Of a stretch of DNA of 64,000 nt, positions 32,155 to 43,238 are shown one piece after another. The notes under the pieces are model-generated. The model worked only from the letters and a program-made list of their open reading frames with translations, ran no database searches and had not been told where the DNA came from. The position numbers and the translations under genes are program-made. This DNA comes from Pegoplata infirma (taxonomy: Eukaryota; Arthropoda; Insecta; Diptera; Anthomyiidae): NCBI GenBank assembly GCA_963921195.1, contig OY992539.1, forward strand, positions 36,857,754-36,921,753. The letters are read 5' to 3'. The stretch's first letter is position 1, and each line of letters begins with the position of its first letter.

Positions 32155-34440
32155 TGGGGCATTCCAGGCCAAATCTCTCACTTTTAGCCCCGACCCCTTT
32201 CGATTTATTTTATTTTTGGATATGTTTTAGTATTGCAACTTGGACACCAATTTTCAGCCTTTTATTCCAAGATGGTGTTGAGTAATCAATTTTTCAAAAT
32301 GGCAATTTTTTCAAAAAAATTAAAATTTTCAATTTATTTTGACTAGTTAAAAATATAGATATCTTAAAAAAAGTTGGACAACGTTTTGTTGGTATTTAAA
32401 TGTAGTTTTAGAAAAAAATATTAAAAAAATTATTCGAAGTAACTATCACTTATTTTTTAACGTTTAAAAATCAAAATCGACTTTTTGAAAAAGTCCGAAA
32501 CCTTCGATTTTTTTTTTTTAAGTACGTCTAAAAGTTCTACTCTTAATTACGCAACTTTTAAGCCATAATTCGAGATGTGATCGCAATTTGTTCTATTCTT
32601 TTTTTTTTTAATTTTGAAAATTGCACCTTTTATTTTTTGACTCTGATTTATTTTATATGGTGCTCCAAAAAAAATTAATTGGAAGATATTGACCCTAGCT
32701 TACCCTAGATATATTCATTTCGAGGTAAAAATACGTCTCACAAAAATTAAGAACGATCGGACATGGGTAAAGCGTTCCGCATTGGCCTTGAATTTAGAAA
32801 ACAGATTACAAGGAAAAATATGAATTTGTTTCTGTTTTCCCAACTTTTTTGGTATTTAAGTTAACCAACTTTTTTGGTATTTAATTCAAGTGGTTAAAGA
32901 ATTATAATACGAAGTAAAATGCCTCTCTAATAAGGTACCAAAAACTAAAATCGGTTGAAAATCAGCTAAGTTATTACAACTTCCCCAGGCATCTAACGTA
33001 TGGCAGACCACTTGATTAAGCAATACAATCCGATTTTTGAAATTCATTGAAATTTTCTATTGTAATAACATTTTTTATTCTTCAACTTTAAATGTAATTA
33101 GATAACAAGTATTTTTCATATTGTGTTTTGCTAACATGTTTTAAATTAATGATAAAAAATCTCTATTTAAAAATTTTTTTTGTTTTCAAATTTGGAAAAA
33201 ATAAAAAAATATTTCACTGAAACATGAATAATGAAAAAATGTTACTACAGTAGAAAATTTCAATAAATTTTAAAAAAACGGACTCGTATTCTTTAATCAA
33301 TTGGCATGACACACGCTAGATGCCTTGGGAAGTTGTAATAACTTGGCTGATTTTTAACCGATTTTAAATTTTAGTACCTTATTAGAAAGGCATTTGACTC
33401 CACATCATAAATCTGTAATCACTTGAATTCAAACGTAATTTATATTTTTCCTTGTAATCCGTTTTTTAAACTTCAAGTACCATGCTAAACGCCTTACCCA
33501 TTTCCGATCTTCCTTAATTTTTGTGAGACGTATTTCTACCTCGAAATGAATATATCCCAGCAAAACTTAGATTACCAAATAAGGTATAAAATAATGTATA
33601 GGATCTCTTATTTTATACATTGCAGCATTGATGATTTTAACAGGCGATGAGACTCAAAGTAATGCATCCACATTATCACAAAGAATACCAGTAAGGTATA
33701 AAATAAGTCATAAATTTATAACGAAGAATACGAGTAAGGTGTAAAATATATTATATTTTATAGGTTACGAGAAATGGAATAATATAGCATACCAGAATAT
33801 AATATATAAGGTGTTACGAGTAGTGAAAAAGTAATTTTGTATTAAATTTACTCACGTGATTGTAAGTGAGTGTAATTAGATAAAATATGCTCGTGAGTGT
33901 GTGTCGTTAGAAATTTTCTGTCGTGAGCCCATCTCTAGTTTAAACTTATGCATTTTTTTATAAAATAATTATTTTTTATGTAATTGTAATGCATTATGCA
34001 TCTAATTATAAATAATGCATTATTTCAAACTTTCAAATAATACATAATGTAACCAAATATAAGTCATCCATGATTTAATGTTTAGAAATAATAAATATGA
34101 AATACATTTTTTCCAATAATCATGCATTACGTATCAAATTATTAGTAATGCATTATTTTTCACTTGAAAATAATACGTTGTGGAACAAATGTTTGGTAAG
34201 ACATCATAAAATAATGATACAAATAAGTAATATGCATTACCTGGTAATGTGTTATATAATCCCTACCCATTACCAAAGTTTTGCTGGGATCTAGGGTAAG
34301 TTAGTGTCAATATCTACCAATTTTTTTTTTTTTTTTGGAGCACCATATAAAATTAATCAGAGCCAAAAAATAAAAGGTGCAATTTTCAAAATTTGAAAAA
34401 AAAAAAAAACAGAACGAATTGCGATCATATCTCTGTTAAT
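32155..34440. mobile_element. TGGGG-ended element with long palindrome, right end lost
   Basis: Starts TGGGGCATTCCAGGCCAAAT next to TA, the same end as the element at 37571. From about 32570 to 33080 the sequence is mirrored at 33228-34437, for example 'gaggtaaaaatacgtctcac' against 'gtgagacgtatttctacctc', and 'ggagcaccatataaa' against its complement. The right arm is split by the CCCAGC element at 33556-34288. No matching TGGGG end is seen on the right, so that end is deleted. Non-coding. Confidence 0.65.
33556..34288. mobile_element. CCCAGC-ended element with AT target duplication
   Basis: The ends are CCCAGCAAAACTTAGATTAC and taccaaagttttgctggg. Comparison with the mirrored arm at about 32695-32715 gives the empty site 'gaatatatctaggg', showing that only AT is duplicated (33554-33555 and 34289-34290). 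The interior includes a decayed GTGAG-type repeat (about 33764-33945). No protein. The 2-bp AT duplication would fit ISL2EU-like transposons, but that is inference. Confidence 0.8.
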
Positions 34441-34453
34441 TTAAGCAAAATAA

Positions 34454-34564
34454 AGCTGTGTTTACATCATAGGATTTTCGGTATGATTTCACGAACTATC
34501 GTCGATGTTTTGCATGTGTACCGAGAGAAAATCATACCGAAAATCCTATGATGTAAACACAGCT
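34454..34564. mobile_element. 111-bp hairpin MITE with TAA TSD
   Basis: agctgtgtttacatcatagg with attttcggtatgattt is mirrored perfectly at the right end (cacagct). TAA flanks both sides (34451-34453, 34565-34567). Same size class and target as the 20035-20160 element, with which it shares only the AGCTG end. Confidence 0.88.
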
Positions 34565-34567
34565 TAA

Positions 34568-36575
34568 GTGATTTTTTAGACAACAAGCTATTTTTAGCTA
34601 TTTAAGAGTGTTTAAATTGATAATTTTAGTAATTTTTTTGGTAAAAAAATGGCTTATTTTAGCAAACTATTTTTTATGCAAACAATTTTGTTATTTTTAG
34701 CATTTGCTAATATGAGCTTCATAAAGTTAAAGTTAAAGTTAAAATAAAGTTTGCGATGCCAATACGCTTGCCAGTTTTAGCATATTATGCTAAGTTTCAT
34801 AATTTTATCAGAAAAATATATTTCTGTAAATTTTTTCGTATAGCATACATTTTTAGGATTAAAGGGTTAATATTTTTTCTAAATCTATAGACCAAACTAA
34901 ACCAATATACTTCATTGTTTATAATAACGGAAAATATAAAGGATAAAATATAAAAAATAAAATAAAAAATATAACAAAAAAAAATATAAAATCTGGCATA
35001 TTGTTCAATAGAAAAAAAAACTAAAGAGAGAAATGTCGTAAACATTTAAAAAACATTAGGTTTGTACGAAATTTTATTTTACTTCATCTTCATAGACATT
35101 TGAACACATGCTAAGAGCTATTAAATACAATACAATATATATATATGTGTTCAAACAAATGTATACAAACTTATATGTAAGGATAAATTGTTTTGAAACC
35201 CAAAAAAATGAAAATTTTTCTACAGAAAAAATAAAAGGATAAATAAAGCATCTGTAAAAACTAAATATAAGACCATTAAAGGCAATCGGAAACAAATACA
35301 ACAAAAAAAAAAAAAAATAAGTGAATGAAACCCTTTATCCGACCATATCTGAAAGTACATTCTACATACCATGCACATCTCCCCCAAAATAATAATGAAT
35401 ATAATTCATTGTATTTTGAAAAATATTTGGGTTATATTTGAAAAATACAACAAAAATCCTAAAGAAGATATCAAATTTATTTATAAAGTACCGATTTAAA
35501 ACACATACACAATAACAAAATAACTACAAATAGCAAAAGGAGTAGAGGAAGATTAAAGGACCTTGTCGATTAATGAAATATAATAAAGAAAAGAACATTT
35601 TTTTTGCAAAACAAAAATACGCACCAGTACCAGTGCTGAACACGTCATAATGCTAAACAAAAGACCTACATTTACAATACAATAAATACGAAAGAATTAA
35701 GTATGATTTAAATTTTACGGAAAAGCTGTTTTTCCATACAACAATGATATGAGTATAAAGAGGAAACGGAAGGAGTTGTTGGAGTGAAATTAATTTTTTG
35801 AATAAAAGGAAGTTTTCCATACCAGTTAGGTAATATAAAAAAAATTAGATATGATTTTTTTTTAAATTAGTAGAATCAAAAAATTAAGATTTTAAACTTT
35901 AAATTATAAAAATTATTTTTTTAATCCTAATTGTAAGAAGATTAGCTAGGTATAAAAGTGTTGATTAGATATTCTAATATGTAGCTTTTCATTTCAAACT
36001 TAAGGTATGAAAAAATGTTGGATTAAGGTCAACTTGGACTTGCCTAAAAATTTACCTATTTTTAGGCTTGTACAACCCACCCTCAACTCAACTCAAGGCC
36101 AACTTACAGAGTCTAAAGGGAATTTACAAATTGTGGAACAAGAGTTTTAGTTCTTCCGAAAAATTGGTGAGATAAGCGTGGTCACCACGGCAAAATTTAA
36201 AAATTTTTGCATGACATCGTTTTATATTTATTTATTTTTACAGTTCTAACTCAACAATTCTGAAATTTTCGAACAACAGCGGAACTTCGTTACCGCTTAT
36301 GTTAAATACCGGATAATAAAAGGATCAGGATTACCCTACCGATTTAAAAAAAAAATCCCCTACGTAGTCTTTGTTTTATTTACTTGTGGTCTTAAGTCTT
36401 CCATAAAAAATATTTCAATGAATAATTTAAACAATAATATTTGAATACCTTCGCGATTGACAATTTTCGAGCCCTTATGTCGGGATTTTGGATTTTGAGT
36501 GAATAAATATTTCCGTGAAATAAGAAAATGGAATAAAAAAAATAAGTTTGAGTGAAAAAATATATCGAGGGGAAA
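34568..36575. other. AT-rich DNA, no recognised gene
   Basis: Low-complexity sequence with short direct motifs ('ttagcta', 'agttaaagttaaagttaaa' at about 34723). Frames of 65-82 codons are phenylalanine/isoleucine-rich and not credible as genes. Confidence 0.5.
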
Positions 36576-37570
36576 ACAAGTAAGAAAGCTATATTAGGCT
36601 GTGCCGAATATTTAAATACCCTCCACCAATGTAAAGATTTAAATATGGAGTAAAAAGTTAAACACGAAAAATTTGAGTAAAAAATATCATTCCATATTGT
36701 TCCCTGCTCTATTCCATTGTGTCCGCCGTTCTACTCCATTTAATTTCCAGTTCCATCTCCTTCTTCTAAGGTCATTATAAATAGAACAAAAAAAGTACCA
36801 AAAGTACACTTTATTACCCCCTTTAGAAACGGAATTTCCAAAAAGTACCTCATCCAGATTGTTTTGTACAAAAAGTATACGGGGATAGTTAAGAAAAAAA
36901 AAATCCAAAAGGTACTTTTACCAATCTTATTTTTCACCGAAGGATTTTACATTTAAGTATAGCGAAAGCATTAATACAAAAGTACACTTTTTTACCCCTT
37001 TCTATGATTATTATTTCAGGAAGTAAAAAAGTTCCAAAAAATTTACTTTCGGTACTTTTAACAAAAGACACTTTCTATAGAAAGTACTTTTTATAAAAGG
37101 TGTTTTTTATAAAATGTACTTTTTATAAAAGGTATTTTTTATAAGAGGTACTCTTTAAAAAAGGTACTTTTTATAAAAGGTACTTTTAAAAAAGGTACTT
37201 TTTATAAAAGTTACTTTTTAAAAAATGTACTTTTTATAAAAAGTAAAAGGTACCATTACCATTCAGTAAAAAAAAAAGTACCAAAAGTACACTTTTTTAC
37301 CCATTTTACCCCCGTAGAATCAACATTGGCAAAAACCCAGCCTTGGTGAATCTTTTTTTCGGGAGGTTAACCTACATTGCAAATTTTAAGTTTTTATTAC
37401 CATTATTTAAGAATATATAAAAGGTACCAAAAGTACAGTTTTTCACCCTTTTTACCCCCTTAGAATCAACATTGGCAAAAATTTAGCCTTAGTGGACGAT
37501 GATGAATGAGTATGTCAGTCAGTCAGTACGTCAGTCAGTCAGTCAGTCGGTCACATTACTCTTTTTCATA
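36576..37570 (+). mobile_element. INE-1 variant with GTACC/TTTTTACCC body, left part
   Basis: Starts acaagtaagaaagctatatt with 'aggctgtgccgaatatttaa' and 'ataccctccacc', an INE-1-like opening. The body repeats 'gtaccaaaagtacacttttt' and 'agaatcaacattggcaaaaa', contains a 16-20 bp tandem (ctttttataaaaggta, about 37078-37250), and ends in a CAGT microsatellite (about 37514-37553) where other copies have RGAC. It stops at TA, where the element at 37571 begins. Its continuation appears at 46489. Confidence 0.6.
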
Positions 37571-38855
37571 TGGGGTATTCCATGTCAATTCGAACACTTT
37601 GAATAATTTTTTTTTTTAATTTTCCTAATTTGTTGACATTTGTTAGTACCCTTTGAAAACTCCTTCGTGGTAAAGATATAGAATTTTTAAAAATTGGTAG
37701 TTTGTTCCTTTACTCAAACTTCTTTTACTCATACCGTTTTCAAAATTTTTTCAAAATTTTTGTTTTTTACGTACTTTTTAAAAAAATCCTGAAAGTGCTC
37801 TAGTACGCGATTTTTAAGTTTTTGATGGCAAAAAATACAGAAAAACGGGCCCTCATCTATGGTGTAAAATTCAGAACAAAATTTTTTTTTTTTTGATATT
37901 TTATTTGAATTTTTGGCTTTCTCTATCTTACACAATTAATTTTTCTGAATGCAAAAACCTCTATCTTTTCAAACATTTAATTTACAAATATTTTTTTGGA
38001 ATAATATCATCTTGCAATACATAATTTCATAAAAATTTTTGCATGCTGAACATGAATTTGTCAACAAAATTCCAATACCACGATTTTGAAAATTCTTGTT
38101 TAACTTTTTTGAAAAATTTGGCTCAAAATTTGGATGTCTTGTGTAGATTATGAAAACAAAATTTTAATATTAAAAAATCGCGATATTGATCAGCATCTGT
38201 GGACCAAAATTGCGTTTTTAATTTTTTTTTACTATTTTTTACATAACATACTCAACAGCTTCTAAACTTTTGAGATGAATTCGGTAAAAAAATAATTTTT
38301 GTCTTAAAAATCAGCAGCTGTGGACCAAAACCGCGATTTCAGAATTTAATATGAGCCTTTATCATTAATAAATCACGTTAAAAATTTACCGATGTCGTAA
38401 ATGAAATCATAATAATTCATTTTTATTAAAATGCAAAATCCTCTATCTGATCATTTTCATTCATTTAATTAATATTTTCGAGAAACAAATCCCTCTATCT
38501 ATCATAAAATCCCCAATAGTAGAAAATTTGAAAAACGAATTATACTTGAGATTCAGTAGTTGGTTTAAAAAAATATTGTAGATTATCAAATTTTAATTAC
38601 TCCAGCAATACGCGAAATAAACAGTTTTTTGGCTCTCCCGAAAAGTTGTGTTTTTTTAGATAGACGGTTTTGAATATAGGCCCTCGATATGTGAATATTT
38701 GAAGTTTCTATAGAATAATTTTTGGCAGCTTCCAACACTACAATTCTATTTCTAGAAATCTCAACTTAACTTGATCTGGAATTGCAGACACAAATGAAGG
38801 AATTAGCATTTTCTGTGTCGGAGGACCATAATTAAATTTCAGTAAAATCGGCTTA

Positions 38856-39451
38856 CAAGGGAAGTCTCCCTAGTGTCACCCGCGGATCTTTATGGAATTG
38901 GTTTTATTTTGTAGAGCAGAAAAAATAAAGGGACATGTATTTTTTTTAGCGACCCAAATTCATACGTAAGGGGTGAAAAGGAGGGAAGAAAAGGTAATTT
39001 TTCAGTTTTTTTCGTTTATCTCCTAAATTATGCAAAGAAACCTAGTCATGTTACATACCAAATGAAAGGTCTTTGGAAAACCTAACTACGTGTGTTAAGA
39101 ACGAGTCCAAACATGCACAACTTTTCATCTTTGTGAGTAAAATACCAAAATTTTAGGACTTTTTTTGTTAATAAGTCGAAAAATATTAATTTTCCTTCGC
39201 CCATTGTTAGCACCGAGAGATAGGTATTTTTAATACCTTTAATCTGATACCACACATGCCTATATTAATTTTGTTTAAATAGGCGTAAATCGTAAAAAAA
39301 CTGAAAAGGGTCCATTTCCCCCCATGCAAATCGACCCCCCTAAAAATGAGTTTGGGCCGCTAAAAAAATACGTGTTGAATTAATTTTCGTTCTTAACAAC
39401 ATATCCAAATTTCATAAAGATCGGAGGGTGACACCAGGGAGACTTCCCTTG
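38856..39451. mobile_element. 596-bp element with about 44-bp TIR and TTA TSD
   Basis: The ends are CAAGGGAAGTCTCCCTAGTG and ccagggagacttcccttg, with the inverted match continuing through 'gtcacccgcggatctttatg'. TTA flanks both sides (38853-38855, 39452-39454), as for PIF/Harbinger-type elements. The interior has a CCCC-containing patch (about 39325-39350) and no coding frame. Confidence 0.85.
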
Positions 39452-39631
39452 TTAGTGTTTCTAAAGTCATGAGAAATACCGCGAATTTCTGATTATATTC
39501 ACCTTACAATCAGGTGTTATAAAAACGCACTTTGAAAGACATTTATAAGCCGCAAAAATATTTTCCAAAGTATTTTTGTCACTCCAAAAAGTTTTATATA
39601 AAAAAAAATTACGGTAAACAAATTTTACACC

Positions 39632-39799
39632 AAATAAATAAAAATTCTTTGAGCTCGAGGCCAGTTTTTCTTATAAATAAATATTCTTTTACTCCATTCC
39701 AATATTTTGATTCTCTTTGAGAATCATCATCAGGGGATTTAGTGAATATTTATTTACTAGAAAAAACTGGCCTCGAGCTCGAAGAATTTTTATTTATTT
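39632..39799. repeat. Inverted repeat, 168 bp, CTCGAGGCCAGTTTTT arms
   Basis: aaataaataaaaattctttg with agctcgaggccagttttt is mirrored at 39760-39799. The loop contains a smaller hairpin, gattctctttgagaatc. A related 'agctcgaagccattattt' opens the foldback at 41298. Probably a small foldback MITE. Confidence 0.75.
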
Positions 39800-39802
39800 A
39801 AA

Positions 39803-41297
39803 ATTGGAAAGATCGAATAGTAACAACTTTAGTTACAATTTTACAATAAAAAATTTACAGTAAAAAAAAAAAAATTTACAAAAATTCATGAAAAATTTTT
39901 CTTAAAAGAAAAAACTTTTCATCAAAATTAAGAAAAATTAATTTTAAAAGTTGGAGTGTATTCATGGTTTCGGTCAAGTTCAATTCAATTTTCCTAATTA
40001 TTTTTTTAGCAGTTTGGAGGGTATAAAACTTTTGCTATAGCTGAATAGAACTCTTTCACTTGTTTTTTTTTTTAAACATGCTGAAATTAAGAAATCAGAT
40101 TTCTTAAAACTACAGATTTAAAAAATCCGATTTTATATAATAAATCATTTTTTTTGAAAAGAATTTGTAATACCTTTTTTCACTAGAAAATTATTTTTTC
40201 CCCAGATTGAATATTATATTTGTATTGTCTTAATTTCCCCTCGTTGTAAGACTCATCCGCCTTAAGTTATTCTAGTTTCTTTGCTATTGAAATAAGAATT
40301 TTTCTAGTATCTTTCTTTTTCCATCCACTTGAACGTAGCCACATTTATAAACCTTATATTTGGCACTTGAAATGACTTAAATCCACTTTGCTGGTGTTTT
40401 TCTTTTATATATTTTTCTATTTTTATTATTTTTTTTACATAAAAAATATTGTATTCTTTATAAATTGCCATTTACTATATTGTTTTTGATTGTTTTTTTT
40501 TTTTTTTTTGATGTTCCGTTATACAAGAAAGAAAAACACCCTCCTAAAAAAATTGAAAAAAAATCGAAAAAAAAAAATTCGAAAGAATACCAAAAGAAGC
40601 ACAAATACTAAAGAGGTCTATCTATATTTGCCTTTGTCAACTAAATGAATGAATGGCTGAGTTGGTATGACAGTTTTTTTTTTGTCTTACCACAAGGTTT
40701 TTTTTTTGTAATATGAAAATTTCGATAAAAGTTGAAAATAAAAAAGTTTTGGAAAAAGTTTAATAATGTCTAACATTTAAAAAAAAAGAAAATCATCTAT
40801 AAACTGCTATAAACTTCGGTTAAGATTTTTAAAATTTTTCAGTTTTTTTTTTTTCTACGAATTTATCAAGTGATGTGTAAAAAAGCTGGTATTTTGTTTT
40901 TGATTTTTTCTGTTTTGTTATATGAGTTTTTTTTTTTGGTTAAAAGGACTTCCGTTTCCAGCTGGTGTTTGTATATGTGTGTGTAAGAGGAAAAACTAAA
41001 AAAAAAAAATTAACCATTATAAAAAAACTGTGTCTCTGACCGTGTCTGTGTACATTTTGTTTTACTTTTTCCAAAAAAAAAACTAAACAAGACTTTGTCT
41101 AGGTTACTTTTTTCTCCTTTTTTAATTTTTTATACTGCTTTGGCTAGAGAGCACTATGGGACAACAAATTTTAAAAAATTTTCGATTTTGTAAAATTTCT
41201 AAAATAATGCCTAAAACCAGTAAAAAAGTTAACTTCTACCACGCCAAATGCGTTAATAACCCTCGATTATAAAACAACATAATTTTTTTTTTTGTTA
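39803..41297. other. AT-rich DNA, no recognised gene
   Basis: Dominated by poly-A and poly-T tracts. No RNA gene, element end or credible frame. Confidence 0.5.
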
Positions 41298-42077
41298 AAA
41301 TTTTAAAATTTTAACAAAAAAAAATTTATGTTGAGTTGATTTATTCTAGCTCGAAGCCATTATTTAAACTATGATATTCTCATAGAATAATTTTCAAGAA
41401 ATAAATTTTCTGTTTTAAATTTAGGTTGGTGATTTTCGCAGGAGTTAGTCGACACGAGTTTCGGAATTTGTCAGATTCCATTGTCAAGACTATTTAGCAA
41501 ATATAAAAGCCCAATACTACAAGTATCATAGGGAATTTGATTAACAAATCGGTTATATTCAAACAAACACATTAATACGTATTCAACTCTGGCCTTATTC
41601 GATTTCACTCTCACCGAGAATCAGAAGAAGAAAATTGTACCATTTAAATGGTAAAAAATATTAAAATCTTTTTTTAATATATTTATTTTTTTTTTTGGTT
41701 ATTTGATGATCTTGATCTTACTGAAATGGTACAATGTTCTTCTTCTGATTCTAAATGAGAATAGAGTCAAATATGTATTAATATTTTAGTTTGAACATTA
41801 GAGATTTGTCATTTAAATTCCCTTTGCTACTTGTGGTATAGAGTTTTTATATTTGCTAAATATTTTTGACAATGTAATCCAACAATTTCGAAACACGAGT
41901 CGACTAAGTCTTGCAAAAATAAACAACATAAAAAATTTTAAAACAGAAAAATAATTCTCTTGAAAACTATTGTATGAGAACATCACAGTTTTAATTAAAA
42001 AAGGACATAATGACCTCGAGCTAAAATAAACCTACTCAAAATAAAAATTTTCTTGTTAAAATTTTATAATTTTTTGA
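41298..42077. mobile_element. Foldback element, arms about 350 bp
   Basis: Left-arm phrases ('tctagctcgaagccattatt', 'gagttagtcgacacgagttt', 'gagaatcagaagaagaaaat') are mirrored in the right arm ('gacctcgagctaaaataa', 'cgaaacacgagtcgactaag', 'ttcttcttctgattctaaat'). The centre is near 41688. Arms have diverged noticeably, so it is older than the foldback at 42364. Confidence 0.75.
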
Positions 42078-42144
42078 CACTGAATTTTTTTTTTGCAAAA
42101 ATAACAACATAAATAAATTTAGAACAGAAAATTGATTTTCTTGA

Positions 42145-42363
42145 AAATTATTCTTGAGACATTTTTGTTAAAGAAAAACTCTTAGATTCTGAGACATTTT
42201 TCGTGTAGATAAAGTCTCAGATTCTGAAACATTTTTTTATATTGAGGAAGTCTCAGATCTGAGACGTTTTTCGTATGAAAAAAATTTCAAATACTGAAAC
42301 ATTTTTCGCCAAAAAAATATTCTAAGATTCTAAAATATTTTTCGTAAAGAAATTGTCATATTA
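42145..42363. repeat. Decayed copies of the 35-bp palindromic satellite
   Basis: Four to five units of the 'gtctcagattctgagac..ttttcgt' type, heavily mutated, upstream of the main array at 43640. A similar remnant lies at about 58520-58720. Confidence 0.6.
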
Positions 42364-43115
42364 TTAACGATTATACTATTTACTAAAATTTTTTGAAAAA
42401 AATTTATTGTAATTTTCCTATCTTAAAATCATTTCTACTGCTTTAATGGTGCGTCATAGAGGAGTCATTTGTAAGATCGACCCCCATTAATTTTTACGTC
42501 TTAACATTTCTTTGGAACAAACTAATATCCTATCTAAAATTTCTAAGGGGGCTCCCACACAAAACGACATTTTTAAAATTTGCTCCAACCGCTCTAACTG
42601 CCCTAATAGTGCCCTTAGAGCAACAAAATGTATGACCGACCCACAATATTTTTTTAGTCCAAACATTTTCTCTGAACAAACCTACCCCCTATCTGTAATT
42701 GTTAAGGCGGTAAGCTGATTAAATAAAAAAAAAATACAAAAAATAAAAAAAATTGTATGGGGACCGCCTTAACAGTTAAAGATAGAGTGTAGGTGTGTTC
42801 AGAGAAAATGTTTGGACCAAAAAAATATTGTGGGTCGGTCATACATTTTGTTGTTCTAACGGCTTTATTAGAGCAGTTAGAGCGGTTGGAGCAAATTTTA
42901 AAAAATTACGTTTTGTGTGGGAGCCCCCTTAGAAATTGGAGATAGGATATTAGTTTGTTTCAAAGAAATGTTAAGACGTAAAAAATTATGGGGGTCGGTC
43001 TTATAAATGACCCCTCTATGACGCACCATTGGAGCAGGAGAAATGATTTTAAGATTGAAAAATTACAATAAATTTTTTTCAAAAAATTAAAAAAATAGTA
43101 AAAATCGTTATCCAC
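42364..43115. mobile_element. Foldback element, arms about 345 bp, short loop
   Basis: aacgattatactatttacta and 'gcgtcatagaggagtcattt', 'ctaagggggctcccacacaa', 'aacattttctctgaacaaac' are mirrored on the right, with centre near 42738 and a loop of about 50 bp. Arm identity is high, so the copy is recent or maintained by conversion. Non-coding; frames of 68-80 codons lie in the arms. Confidence 0.85.
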
Positions 43116-43238
43116 GATCCTCCTGGGCAAAAAATTTGTAGAATCGATAGAAGTTTTACATAAAAAAATTTCAAAAAAATCGACGAGTACAAACATTTTC
43201 AAAAATGAGATTTAAATTTTAAAACTTTTTTTTAAAGT

